A DNA stretch of 64,000 nt from Pseudomonas fluorescens (lineage in GTDB: Bacteria > Pseudomonadota > Gammaproteobacteria > Pseudomonadales > Pseudomonadaceae): positions 496,001 to 560,000 of the forward strand of contig NZ_LVEJ01000001.1 in NCBI RefSeq assembly GCF_001648775.1, read 5' to 3'. The notes below the pieces were generated by a model. That model was not told the DNA's origin, did not search any database, and was given only the letters and a program-made list of their open reading frames with translations. Both the position numbers and the translations under genes were made by a program. Position 1 is the stretch's first letter, and the number at the start of each line of letters is the position of its first letter. Of the stretch, positions 19,445 to 27,360 are shown one piece after another.

Positions 19445-20383
19445 ATGGAAACCCGAGCGCATCATGTATTGATCGGCTTGTTCACCGTGATCGTGGTGGC
19501 AGGCGCCCTGCTCTTCGGCCTGTTCCTGGCCAAGTCCAGTGTCGATACCGAGTTCAAGGACTACGAGATTGTCTTCAGTGAAGCGGTCAGCGGTTTGTCC
19601 AAGGGCAGCCCGGTGCAGTACAGCGGGATCAAGGTCGGCGATGTGATCAACCTGCGTCTTGACCCAAAAGATCCACGGCGGGTGCTGGCGCGGATTCGTC
19701 TGGCTGGGGACACGCCGGTCAAGGAAGACACCCAGGCGAAACTGGCGCTGGCCGGGATCACCGGCACCTCGATCATCCAGCTCAGCGGTGGTACGCCCGA
19801 GAGCCCGAAACTGCGTGGCCGCGACGGCAACTTGCCGACCATCGTCGCCTCGCCCTCGCCTATCTCGCGGCTGCTCAATGACAGTAACGATTTGATGACC
19901 GGTATTACTGCACTGCTGCAGAACGCCAACCAGATGTTTTCGGCTGAAAACGTCGAGCGCGTGAGCAAGACCCTCGCCCACCTTGAACAAACCACCGGCA
20001 CCATCAACGATCAGCGCGGCGACATCAAGCAAGCGATGCAGCAACTGGCGACCGTCGGCAAACAGGCCGGCAGCATGCTCGAACAGACTTCGCTGCTGAT
20101 GCGCAACGCCAACGGCTTGATCAATGATCAGGGCAAACAGGCGCTGGGCAGCGCCGAGCAAGCCATGAAGTCGCTGGAGCAAAGCACCGCGACGATCAGC
20201 ACCTTGCTCAGCAAAAACGAAAACTCCCTCGACAACGGCATGCAGGGCCTCAATGGCCTGGCCCCGGCGATCCGCGAACTGCGCGAGACGCTGACCTCGC
20301 TGCGCGCCATCTCGCAACGCCTTGAGGCCAACCCCAGCGGCTACCTGCTGGGCCGTGACAAGAACAAGGAATTCACGCCATGA
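19445..20383 (+). CDS. MCE (MlaD-like) substrate-binding protein
   Basis: A 312-residue periplasmic protein anchored by one N-terminal helix (residues about 8-28). The MCE domain follows (about 38-118, with GLSKGSPVQYSGIKVGDV), and the remainder is a long helical coiled-coil region rich in Gln and Asn (about 140-300). MCE proteins form hexameric rings that carry lipid; the extended helix resembles PqiB/YebT-like needles more than short MlaD. It starts one base after the ATPase stop. Confidence 0.9.
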   Translation: METRAHHVLIGLFTVIVVAGALLFGLFLAKSSVDTEFKDYEIVFSEAVSGLSKGSPVQYSGIKVGDVINLRLDPKDPRRVLARIRLAGDTPVKEDTQAKLALAGITGTSIIQLSGGTPESPKLRGRDGNLPTIVASPSPISRLLNDSNDLMTGITALLQNANQMFSAENVERVSKTLAHLEQTTGTINDQRGDIKQAMQQLATVGKQAGSMLEQTSLLMRNANGLINDQGKQALGSAEQAMKSLEQSTATISTLLSKNENSLDNGMQGLNGLAPAIRELRETLTSLRAISQRLEANPSGYLLGRDKNKEFTP

Positions 20384-21003
20384 AGCTGACTCGACTTGCC
20401 CTCCTCGCCGGCTTCACGCTGATCAGCGCCTGTTCGATTCTGCCCCAGTCCGAGCCGTCGGATGTCTATCGCTTGCCGACCGCACAGGCGCCCACCCCGG
20501 CCAGTTCGGCGGCTGCTCAGCCTTGGTCGTTGCGGTTGAACAAGTTGCAGGCGAGTGAGGCGTTGAATCGGCCGACGATTGCGGTGATTCCACAGGGTGA
20601 CGTGATCAGCAGTTACAAGGCCTCGCGCTGGAGCGATCCGGCGCCGGTGCTGATGCGTAACCGTTTGCTCGACGGCTTTGCGCGCGATGGCCGGGTGACG
20701 CTGCTCAGTACCGATGACAGCAACTTTGCGGCGGATCTGGAATTGGGCGGCAGCTTGCAGGCGTTTCAGACGGAATATCAGGGCTCGCAGGCCAGTGTCG
20801 TGGTGCGGGTTGATGCGCTGCTGGTGCGTGGCTACGACCAGCGGATTCTCGCCAGTCGGCGCTTTGAAGAGCGTCAGCCGTTGAGTGATGTTCAGGTGCC
20901 TGCGGTGGTCGCGGGGTTTGGCCAGGCCAGTGATCGTCTGACCGCCAAAGTCGTGGCTTGGGCTGTCAACCAGGGCCAGAAACTCGCCCCCCCAAAACCT
21001 TAA
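20380..21003 (+). CDS. ABC-type transport auxiliary lipoprotein (PqiC-like)
   Basis: A 207-residue lipoprotein with the lipobox LISAC (Cys18). It belongs to the PqiC/ABC_trans_aux group that accompanies MCE transporters and is thought to dock the needle at the outer membrane. Its ATG overlaps the stop of the MCE gene (ATGA), so the four genes 17495-21003 form one operon. There is no Asp at position +2 of the mature lipoprotein (Ser19), consistent with outer-membrane sorting. Confidence 0.88.
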   Translation: MKLTRLALLAGFTLISACSILPQSEPSDVYRLPTAQAPTPASSAAAQPWSLRLNKLQASEALNRPTIAVIPQGDVISSYKASRWSDPAPVLMRNRLLDGFARDGRVTLLSTDDSNFAADLELGGSLQAFQTEYQGSQASVVVRVDALLVRGYDQRILASRRFEERQPLSDVQVPAVVAGFGQASDRLTAKVVAWAVNQGQKLAPPKP

Positions 21004-21018
21004 ACCCGACACAATCCC

Positions 21019-21108
21019 TGTGGGAGCGAGCTTGCTCGCGAATGCGGCGGGTCATTCAGCGATGATGTTGACTGACTGGACGCCTTCGCGAGCAAGCTCG
21101 CTCCCACA
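21019..21108. repeat. REP doublet (REPIN) between convergent genes
   Basis: Inverted REP copies at 21019-21042 and 21085-21108 with a 42-base spacer, filling the space between the lipoprotein gene and the convergent spmAB-like gene. Confidence 0.92.
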
Positions 21109-21121
21109 ATGGGATTAGTGG

Positions 21122-22351
21122 TTAGCCGAAGAACCAGTAGCAGACGAAGATAGCCCCGACCACACCAGCAAACTCCGCCAACAACGCACACCCCACCGCA
21201 TGCCGCGCCCGTTGAATTCCCACCGCGCCGAAGTACACCGCCAGCACATAGAACGTCGTCTCGGTACTGCCCTGAATCGTCGCCGCGACCAATGCCGGGA
21301 AACTGTCGACGCCCGAGGTCTTCATGGTCTCGATCAACATCGCCCGCGCCGCACTGCCGGAAAACGGTTTGACCATCGCCGTCGGCAGCGCATCGACAAA
21401 CCGCGTGTCCCAGCCGGCCCACTCGACCAGATGACGAATGCCGTCCAGACCAAAATCCAGTGCCCCGGAAGCACGCAACACACCCACCGCACAGAGCATC
21501 GCTACCAGATATGGCAGCAGATTCTTCGCGACATCGAAGCCTTCCTTCGCGCCTTCAACGAACGCCTCGTAGACCTTCACCTTCTTCAGCGCGCCGATCA
21601 GCAAAAACAGCATGATCAACCCGAACAGCGTGAGATTGCCGAGGATCGACGACAATCCGGCCAAAGCCGTTGCCGAAAGCGTACCCAGCAATGCCATGAA
21701 TCCACCGAGGATCAGCGCACCGGGAATCAAGTAAGCCAACACCACCGGATCCCAGATTCGCAGGCGCTGCATGAACGCCACCGAGAGGAAACCGACAATC
21801 GTCGAGCAACTGGTCGCCAGCAGAATTGGCAGGAATACCAGCGTCGGGTCCGGCGCACCTTGCTGGGCGCGGTACATGAAGATCGTCACCGGCAGCAGCG
21901 TCAGGGAGGAGGCGTTGAGCACCAGAAAGAGGATTTGCGCGTTACTGGCGATGGTGGCACTGGGGTTGAGCTCCTGCAGCGCCTTCATGGCTTTCAGGCC
22001 GATCGGCGTGGCCGCGTTGTCGAGGCCCAGACCGTTGGCAGCAAAGTTCAGCGTAATGAGGCCAAGGGCAGGGTGACCGGCCGGGACTTCCGGCATCAGC
22101 CGCAGGAACAGCGGGCCGAGGACTTTCGCCAGCCATTCGACGATCCCGGCCTTCTCGGCAATGCGCAGAAAGCCCAGCCACAGAGTGAGGGTGCCGAACA
22201 GCAGCACCATGACTTCGACCGAGAGCTTGGCCATGGCGAAAATGCTTTCCACCATCGCCGCAAAGATCCCGGCGTTGCCGCCGATCAGCCACTGCGCCAG
22301 CGCCGATACGGCTGCGACGATAAAGAAGCCAAGCCACAGGCCATTAAGCAT
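21122..22351 (-). CDS. Fused SpmA/SpmB-like nucleoside-recognition-domain membrane protein
   Basis: A 409-residue membrane protein with two nucleoside-recognition (Gate) domains. The N-terminal half (residues about 1-200) resembles SpmA and the C-terminal half (about 215-405) resembles SpmB. The SpmA-type segment LGLDNAATPIGLKAMKALQELNP is near residues 113-135. In Bacillus, SpmA and SpmB help dehydrate the spore core, which pseudomonads do not have; a transport function is assumed. It lies downstream of gltP on the same strand, past a terminator-like hairpin and a REP doublet. Confidence 0.85.
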   Translation of the reverse strand: MLNGLWLGFFIVAAVSALAQWLIGGNAGIFAAMVESIFAMAKLSVEVMVLLFGTLTLWLGFLRIAEKAGIVEWLAKVLGPLFLRLMPEVPAGHPALGLITLNFAANGLGLDNAATPIGLKAMKALQELNPSATIASNAQILFLVLNASSLTLLPVTIFMYRAQQGAPDPTLVFLPILLATSCSTIVGFLSVAFMQRLRIWDPVVLAYLIPGALILGGFMALLGTLSATALAGLSSILGNLTLFGLIMLFLLIGALKKVKVYEAFVEGAKEGFDVAKNLLPYLVAMLCAVGVLRASGALDFGLDGIRHLVEWAGWDTRFVDALPTAMVKPFSGSAARAMLIETMKTSGVDSFPALVAATIQGSTETTFYVLAVYFGAVGIQRARHAVGCALLAEFAGVVGAIFVCYWFFG

Positions 22352-22406
22352 CAGTCAAATCCCCCGAAGAATGCGGCGAATGATAGCGGGGTCGCCAGAA
22401 ACGACA

Positions 22407-22428
22407 AACCCCGGATTTCTCCGGGGTT
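22407..22428 (-). terminator. Perfect hairpin between gltP and the spmAB-like gene
   Basis: AACCCCGGA (22407-22415) and TCCGGGGTT (22420-22428) pair perfectly around a TTTC loop. It lies upstream of the spmAB-like start and downstream of the REP doublet that follows gltP. On the minus strand only three T residues follow, so termination strength is uncertain. Confidence 0.5.
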
Positions 22429-22453
22429 CGTTGGTAAGCCTTGCATCAATCAC

Positions 22454-22543
22454 TGTGGGAGCGAGCTTGCTCGCGAAGGCGGTGTGTCAATCAACATAAT
22501 TGTTGGATGTGCCGGCCTCTTCGCGAGCAAGCTCGCTCCCACA
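22454..22543. repeat. REP doublet (REPIN) downstream of gltP
   Basis: Inverted REP copies at 22454-22477 and 22520-22543 separated by 42 bases. It ends 10 bases from the gltP stop codon. Confidence 0.92.
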
Positions 22544-22553
22544 GGGTTTTGCG

Positions 22554-23885
22554 TTACGGCTTGGAGATTTCGCCCGCTGGCAGTTTTTCCTTGCTGCGCC
22601 AGTGTGGCAGGGAGTTCCAGTAGCGCTCGCCCTTGGCGTCATCGTACATGCCTTCCCAGCGCGAGATCACCAGCACGGCCAGTGCGTTACCGATCACGTT
22701 CAGTGCGGTACGGGCCATGTCCATGACGCGGTCGACACCGGCGATGAACGCCAGGCCTTCCAGCGGAATACCCACGCTGCCCAGGGTAGCCAGCAGCACC
22801 ACGAAGGACACGCCCGGTACACCGGCGATGCCTTTGGACGTAACCATCAGGGTCAGCACCAGCAACAGTTGCTGGCTGATCGACAGGTCGATGCCGTACA
22901 GCTGCGCGATGAAGATCGCCGCGATCGATTGGTACAGAGTCGAACCGTCGAGGTTGAACGAGTAACCGGTCGGTACCACGAAGCTGCAGATGGCTTTCGG
23001 CGCGCCGTAGGCTTCCATCTTCTCGATCACGCGCGGCAGCACGGTTTCCGAAGAAGCGGTGGAGTAGGCCAGCACCAGCTCATCCTTGAAGATGCGCATC
23101 AGCTTGAACACCGAGAAACCGAACAGCTTGGCGATCAGGCCCAGCACCACGAAGGCGAAGAAAGCGATGGCGAAGTAAACCAGGATCACCAGTTTGGCCA
23201 GCGGCACCAGCGAGGCGAAACCGAAGTTGGCGACGGTCACCGCGATCAGTGCGAACACGCCGATCGGCGCATAGTTCATGATCATGTGGGTGACTTTGAA
23301 CATGCTTTCCGAGACGCCCTGGAACATCTTCACCAGCGGCTCGCGCAGGTCCGACTGCAGGCTCGACAGACCGAGACCGAACAATACGGAGAAGAAGATG
23401 ATCGGCAGCATTTCGCCGCGGGCCATGGCCGCGAAGATGTTCGACGGGATCAGGTTGAGGATGGTCTCGATGAACGCGTGTTCATGCTGTACTTCGGCGG
23501 CGGTCGCCTGGTACTTGGAGATGTCCACCGTACCGAGGGTGCTCATGTCGATGCCGGCGCCCGGATGGAACAGGTTGGCCAGCAGCAGGCCGACGACGAT
23601 GGCGATGGTGGTGACGATTTCGAAATAGATGATCGTCTTCAGGCCGATACGCCCGAGCTTCTTGGCGTCACCGACGCCGGCGATGCCGACAATCAGGGAC
23701 GAGATGACGATCGGGATCACGATCATCTTGATCAGACGGATAAAGATATCGCCTGCTGGTTGCAGGACGTTACTGATCCACCAGGCCTTCTCGGCACTGA
23801 AATGGTTGAGCAACGCACCAATTGCAATCCCCAAAACCAGACCGATGAGGATCTGCCAGGCGAGGCTAATTTTTGCCTTCTTCAT
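22554..23885 (-). CDS. gltP: Glutamate/aspartate:proton symporter
   Basis: A 443-residue member of the dicarboxylate/amino acid:cation symporter family. It has eight helices and two re-entrant hairpins. Key family motifs are visible: a serine-rich loop (STASSETVLPRV, about 279-290) and the substrate-binding NMDGT-like NLDGSTLYQ (about 316-324). The start at 23885 has AAGGGTAAAG upstream and begins MKKAKISLAW, as in GltP. An in-frame extension to 24041 would translate a structured leader and is rejected. Glutamate and aspartate as substrates are inferred from the close match to GltP and the gene position. Confidence 0.9.
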   Translation of the reverse strand: MKKAKISLAWQILIGLVLGIAIGALLNHFSAEKAWWISNVLQPAGDIFIRLIKMIVIPIVISSLIVGIAGVGDAKKLGRIGLKTIIYFEIVTTIAIVVGLLLANLFHPGAGIDMSTLGTVDISKYQATAAEVQHEHAFIETILNLIPSNIFAAMARGEMLPIIFFSVLFGLGLSSLQSDLREPLVKMFQGVSESMFKVTHMIMNYAPIGVFALIAVTVANFGFASLVPLAKLVILVYFAIAFFAFVVLGLIAKLFGFSVFKLMRIFKDELVLAYSTASSETVLPRVIEKMEAYGAPKAICSFVVPTGYSFNLDGSTLYQSIAAIFIAQLYGIDLSISQQLLLVLTLMVTSKGIAGVPGVSFVVLLATLGSVGIPLEGLAFIAGVDRVMDMARTALNVIGNALAVLVISRWEGMYDDAKGERYWNSLPHWRSKEKLPAGEISKP

Positions 23886-23991
23886 TATCTTTACCCTTAC
23901 TTGCGTTTGACTCAGGCACATGCAGGAACTGGAACGCTCTTTAGCGGAAAAGTCTGTGCATCTGCCTCCGTATAAGGTGCCCCGAAGCGAG

Positions 23992-24066
23992 TGTTTACGG
24001 CTCTTCGGCAGGCGAAAAAAGGCGCAACTATTCCGATGCAAGGTTGCGCCGTCTAATGCCGTAAAC
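23992..24066 (-). ncRNA. Candidate structured leader or small RNA upstream of gltP
   Basis: On the minus strand the arms GTTTACGGC and GCCGTAAAC (plus positions 24058-24066 and 23992-24000) enclose the hairpin GGCGCAAC...GTTGCGCC, which is followed by six T residues. This has the form of an intrinsic terminator about 130 bases before the gltP start. It could end a small RNA or act as an attenuator for gltP. Transcription of the region is inferred only from structure. Confidence 0.5.
24016..24046 (-). terminator. Intrinsic terminator in the gltP leader
   Basis: Read on the minus strand, GGCGCAAC and GTTGCGCC form an 8-base perfect stem with a 14-base loop, followed directly by TTTTTT. It is oriented towards gltP, so transcripts starting further upstream would be stopped unless the stem is disrupted. 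Confidence 0.65.
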
Positions 24067-24074
24067 GCCTACCC

Positions 24075-24100
24075 TATGCCGAATCGGCATGAGCTTTTTT
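24075..24100 (+). terminator. Short palindromic hairpin with T-run
   Basis: ATGCCG and CGGCAT pair around AAT, and GAGCTTTTTT follows on the plus strand. It would end a plus-strand transcript arising between 23886 and 24070, for which no gene is visible; the T-run may be coincidental. Confidence 0.45.
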
Positions 24101-24554
24101 AAATGAAACTGGCGTCCCAACCGGTTCGATTGTGACATTTCGGCCGGCATAAGTGCCGTGAACCGGCCATCACAGCGGAGGTTGGTTATTTTTTGAACGA
24201 GAAAATTCGACGAAAATTTTAGGAAAAAGCCTACGCAAGAAGACTAGAAGTCCTACTGTTTAAACGGTCTCTTTGTCGATATACGGTCGCGTGGAAACAC
24301 CGCGTAATGTTTTCGCGCGCAGTGTCAGCGAAAAAAACCATGAGCTGGACGCTCTAGATCAACGTTTTGTTGAATTGAAAGCCCAGCGCAAGTCCGTCGA
24401 ACCTCGGTGGGTCGGCGAACCTGCGGCGCAGCTTTTACCCTGACCCGGCCCTTGCGCAGGCACTCCCTGTACCCGTAGGTCACTCCGACCCTGTAACAGT
24501 CAGAACATCCCGGCCCCTTGGTCATGCGCCAGCCTTCCTCAGGTGGGCGCAATG

Positions 24555-24577
24555 GAGGGCAGCAGGGCGCTGCCCTC
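24555..24577 (-). terminator. Hairpin after ivy
   Basis: GAGGGCAG (24555-24562) pairs with CTGCCCTC (24570-24577) around seven bases, starting 9 bases past the ivy stop codon on the minus strand. No T-run follows, so it may be Rho-dependent or a 3' end protector. Confidence 0.45.
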
Positions 24578-24586
24578 ATGTTCAAA

Positions 24587-25051
24587 TCAGTACCAGTTCG
24601 GATCTTTCTTCAGGGTTTCCATCAGAAGATCCTGCATGCCTTGATTCGGCTTGCCGAGGAAGCGGTAGGTGGCATGTCGCGTTGGCGACTTGTCGGCCGG
24701 CAGTCCTTCAGGCACATCGACGAGCATGGCGTAAGCATCTTTTTTGTCGAAACTGAACGCGACGATCAAGCGGTGGTTGAGGCATTTGTCTGCAGTTTCG
24801 CAGAGCGGCCCGACCAGATACTTGTCACCGTCTTCAGTCACGGCATTCATCTGTTGGTCAGGCGTGCCAGACAGGTTCATCACCCACTCCGGCAGGCGTT
24901 CTTCCTTCTTCACCACGCCTTCCCAGGTTTGCCGATATTGCGGGTCTGAGCTCAACAGTTCGTTAACCCGCGTCTGGCCATCATTGGCAGCCATCGCCAT
25001 GGCACTACCGCCCAGAAGCAGGGCGGCTGCCAGTGTCTTTAACGCACTCAT
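24587..25051 (-). CDS. ivy: Ivy-family inhibitor of C-type lysozyme
   Basis: A 154-residue exported protein. A signal peptide ends near residue 21 (AMAMAA). The mature protein has a short disulfide loop CETADKC (about 83-89), corresponding to the lysozyme-plugging loop (CKPHDC in E. coli Ivy), and the family segments TWEGVVKKEERLPEWVMNLSG and NHRLIVAFSFDKKDAYAMLV. Ivy protects peptidoglycan from vertebrate lysozyme in the periplasm. The loop residues differ from the E. coli plug, so inhibitory strength cannot be predicted. It sits 2 bases after the DUF1328 gene, likely co-transcribed. Confidence 0.87.
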   Translation of the reverse strand: MSALKTLAAALLLGGSAMAMAANDGQTRVNELLSSDPQYRQTWEGVVKKEERLPEWVMNLSGTPDQQMNAVTEDGDKYLVGPLCETADKCLNHRLIVAFSFDKKDAYAMLVDVPEGLPADKSPTRHATYRFLGKPNQGMQDLLMETLKKDPNWY

Positions 25052-25053
25052 CG

Positions 25054-25576
<523 letters not shown>

Positions 25577-25638
25577 CCTGGGTTCCTCACTCTTATTCGG
25601 TTGGGGCAGTTCATTTCTGCCCGGGCTGAGTAAGCTAT

Positions 25639-25654
25639 TGCAGCCTGCATGCCA
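25639..25654 (-). promoter_or_regulatory. Sigma-54-type promoter for the 94-aa protein gene
   Basis: On the minus strand TGGCATGCAGGCTGCA matches the sigma-54 consensus TGGCACG-N4-TTGCW at all but two specified bases, and keeps the invariant GG and GC at the correct spacing. Transcription would start near 25627, giving a 50-base leader. The neighbouring algB encodes an enhancer-binding protein of the family that activates such promoters. Confidence 0.55.
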
Positions 25655-25727
25655 GTTTTTTAATCGAAAAATATTCAATAAAATCAACGTGTTACATGAA
25701 TATGAAAAAACTTTCGCGACGCATCCT

Positions 25728-25770
25728 GCACGATGGGTCGTCTGGGATCGTGCGCAATGCACGATTTTTT
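25728..25770 (+). promoter_or_regulatory. Attenuator-like competing hairpins upstream of algB
   Basis: Three words alternate: GCACGAT (25728-25734), ATCGTGC (25747-25753) and GCACGAT (25759-25765). Word 2 can pair with either neighbour. Pairing 2-3 makes ATCGTGCGCAATGCACGAT, a perfect stem with a 5-base loop followed by five T residues, a terminator. Pairing 1-2 would prevent it. It may instead be a protein-binding dyad. It points towards algB 234 bases downstream. Confidence 0.45.
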
Positions 25771-26003
25771 CGTAGGAGATTTCATTCTTATGGAATTGCG
25801 AGCAGGGCGCAGATGTCAGAAAAGTACGCAGGGAATCCCCTGCAAATCGGCAATTGTTTAAAAAATCAGCAAAACCAACAACTTGGCTGTAAAGGCAGGA
25901 GAGAGCTACCCTCCTATGGCTGGCATCGTTCAGAATCAACCATGCAACTTGCCCGATTTTTCCGGGACTAACCCAAGACCAATCACTATGGAGCGTAGGA
26001 AAA

Positions 26004-27350
26004 ATGGAATCTGCCACTGAGCATCAAGGCCGCATTCTGCTGGTGGACGACGAATCCGCCATCCTGCGTACCTTCCGTTATTGCCTCGAAGATGAAGGCT
26101 ATACGGTTGCCACAGCCAACAGCGCGGCTCAGGCCGACGCCTTGCTGCAACGCCAGGTCTTCGACCTGTGCTTCCTTGATTTACGCCTTGGCGAAGACAA
26201 CGGTCTCGACGTGTTGGCGCAGATGCGTATTCAGGCGCCGTGGATGCGCGTGGTCATCGTCACCGCGCATTCGGCAGTGGACACCGCCGTCGATGCGATC
26301 CAGGCCGGCGCCGCTGACTATCTGGTCAAGCCGTGCAGCCCGGATCAGTTGCGTCTGGCCACCGCCAAGCAACTGGAAGTGCGCCAACTGTCGGCGCGCC
26401 TCGAAGCCCTCGAAGGCGAGATCCGCAAGCCGAAGGACGGTCTCGATTCCCACAGCCCGGCGATGAAAGTCGTACTGGAAACGGCCCGCCAGGTCGCCAG
26501 CACTGACGCCAACATTCTTATCCTCGGCGAGTCCGGTACCGGTAAAGGTGAACTGGCCCGAGCGATTCACGGCTGGAGCAAACGAGAGAAGAAATCCTGC
26601 GTGACCATCAACTGCCCATCGCTGACGGCGGAACTGATGGAAAGCGAATTGTTCGGTCACAGCCGCGGTGCGTTCACCGGTGCCAGCGAAAGCACTTTGG
26701 GTCGGGTCAATCAGGCCGATGGCGGCACGCTGTTTCTCGACGAGATCGGCGATTTTCCGCTGACATTGCAACCCAAATTGCTGCGTTTCATTCAGGACAA
26801 GGAATACGAGCGGGTAGGGGATCCGGTCACCCGCCGCGCAGACGTGCGTATTCTGGCGGCGACCAATCTCAATCTTGAAGACATGGTTCGTGACGGTCGT
26901 TTCCGTGAAGACCTGCTGTATCGCCTGAACGTCATCACCCTGCATCTGCCGCCGCTGCGCGAGCGCGCCGAGGACATCCTGACCTTGGCCGATCGCTTCC
27001 TCGCCCGTTTCGTCAAAGAATACGCGCGCCCGGCACGGGGTTTCAGTGATGAGGCGCGTGAGGCGCTGCTCGGCTACCGCTGGCCGGGTAACATTCGCGA
27101 ACTGCGCAACGTGGTCGAGCGCGCGAGCATCATCTGCCCGCAGGAGCGCGTGGAAATCAGCCACCTCGGCATGGCCGAGCAACCGGCCAACAACGCGCCA
27201 AGGGTGGGTGCCGCGCTGAGCCTGGATGAGCTGGAGAAAGCGCACATCGGTGCGGTGCTTGCCACCGCCGGCACGTTGGATCAAGCGGCGAAAACCTTGG
27301 GCATTGATGCTTCGACCCTTTATCGCAAGCGCAAGCAGTACAACCTGTGA
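26004..27350 (+). CDS. algB: NtrC-family response regulator of alginate synthesis
   Basis: A 448-residue regulator. The receiver domain (residues about 9-125) has the phosphoacceptor Asp59. The AAA+ domain has Walker A GESGTGKG (175-182) and the sigma-54-contacting GAFTGA loop (222-227). The C-terminal Fis-type helix-turn-helix is about 420-446. In P. aeruginosa AlgB activates algD and, in its phosphorylated form, represses quorum-sensing traits; its partner KinB is encoded 10 bases downstream. Length and context match AlgB (449 aa) closely. Confidence 0.95.
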   Translation: MESATEHQGRILLVDDESAILRTFRYCLEDEGYTVATANSAAQADALLQRQVFDLCFLDLRLGEDNGLDVLAQMRIQAPWMRVVIVTAHSAVDTAVDAIQAGAADYLVKPCSPDQLRLATAKQLEVRQLSARLEALEGEIRKPKDGLDSHSPAMKVVLETARQVASTDANILILGESGTGKGELARAIHGWSKREKKSCVTINCPSLTAELMESELFGHSRGAFTGASESTLGRVNQADGGTLFLDEIGDFPLTLQPKLLRFIQDKEYERVGDPVTRRADVRILAATNLNLEDMVRDGRFREDLLYRLNVITLHLPPLRERAEDILTLADRFLARFVKEYARPARGFSDEAREALLGYRWPGNIRELRNVVERASIICPQERVEISHLGMAEQPANNAPRVGAALSLDELEKAHIGAVLATAGTLDQAAKTLGIDASTLYRKRKQYNL

Positions 27351-27360
27351 GTGCCCGGCG

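Larger units (their letters stand above)
23886..24586. other. Long structured gap between gltP and ivy
   Basis: This 701-base gap contains no convincing ORF. Seen in it are a terminator-like hairpin facing gltP (24017-24046) enclosed in a 9-base long-range stem (23992-24066), a second hairpin with a T-run on the plus strand (24075-24100), an imperfect hairpin around GGCCGG and CCGGCC (24131-24173), an AT-rich stretch (24185-24225), and a GC-rich segment with long-range complementarity (24386-24491). The gltP promoter must lie here but I could not place it. Confidence 0.6.
25577..26003. other. Divergent regulatory gap before algB
   Basis: This 427-base gap separates the 94-aa protein gene (minus) from algB (plus). 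It contains a sigma-54-like element on the minus strand (25639-25654) and a set of three complementary 7-base words that can form two alternative hairpins (25728-25770), the second with a T-run. The algB promoter itself could not be placed. Short open frames here have no ribosome sites. Confidence 0.6.

Noticed and set aside
22554..24041. N-terminally extended GltP
   Set aside because: The extra 52 residues are not like any transporter start, and the extension would use leader sequence; MKKAKISLAW has the ribosome site.
23886..24300. Sigma-54 promoter for gltP
   Set aside because: Partial matches near 24033 and 24155 have the GG and GC elements at the wrong spacing.
24325..24585. 86-codon minus-strand frame directly after ivy
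   Set aside because: No ribosome site, odd composition (many Arg, Cys, Pro), and it contains the hairpin after ivy.
25696..25971. Open frame on the plus strand upstream of algB
   Set aside because: No Shine-Dalgarno, no recognisable domain, and its start lies in AT-rich leader sequence with competing hairpins.
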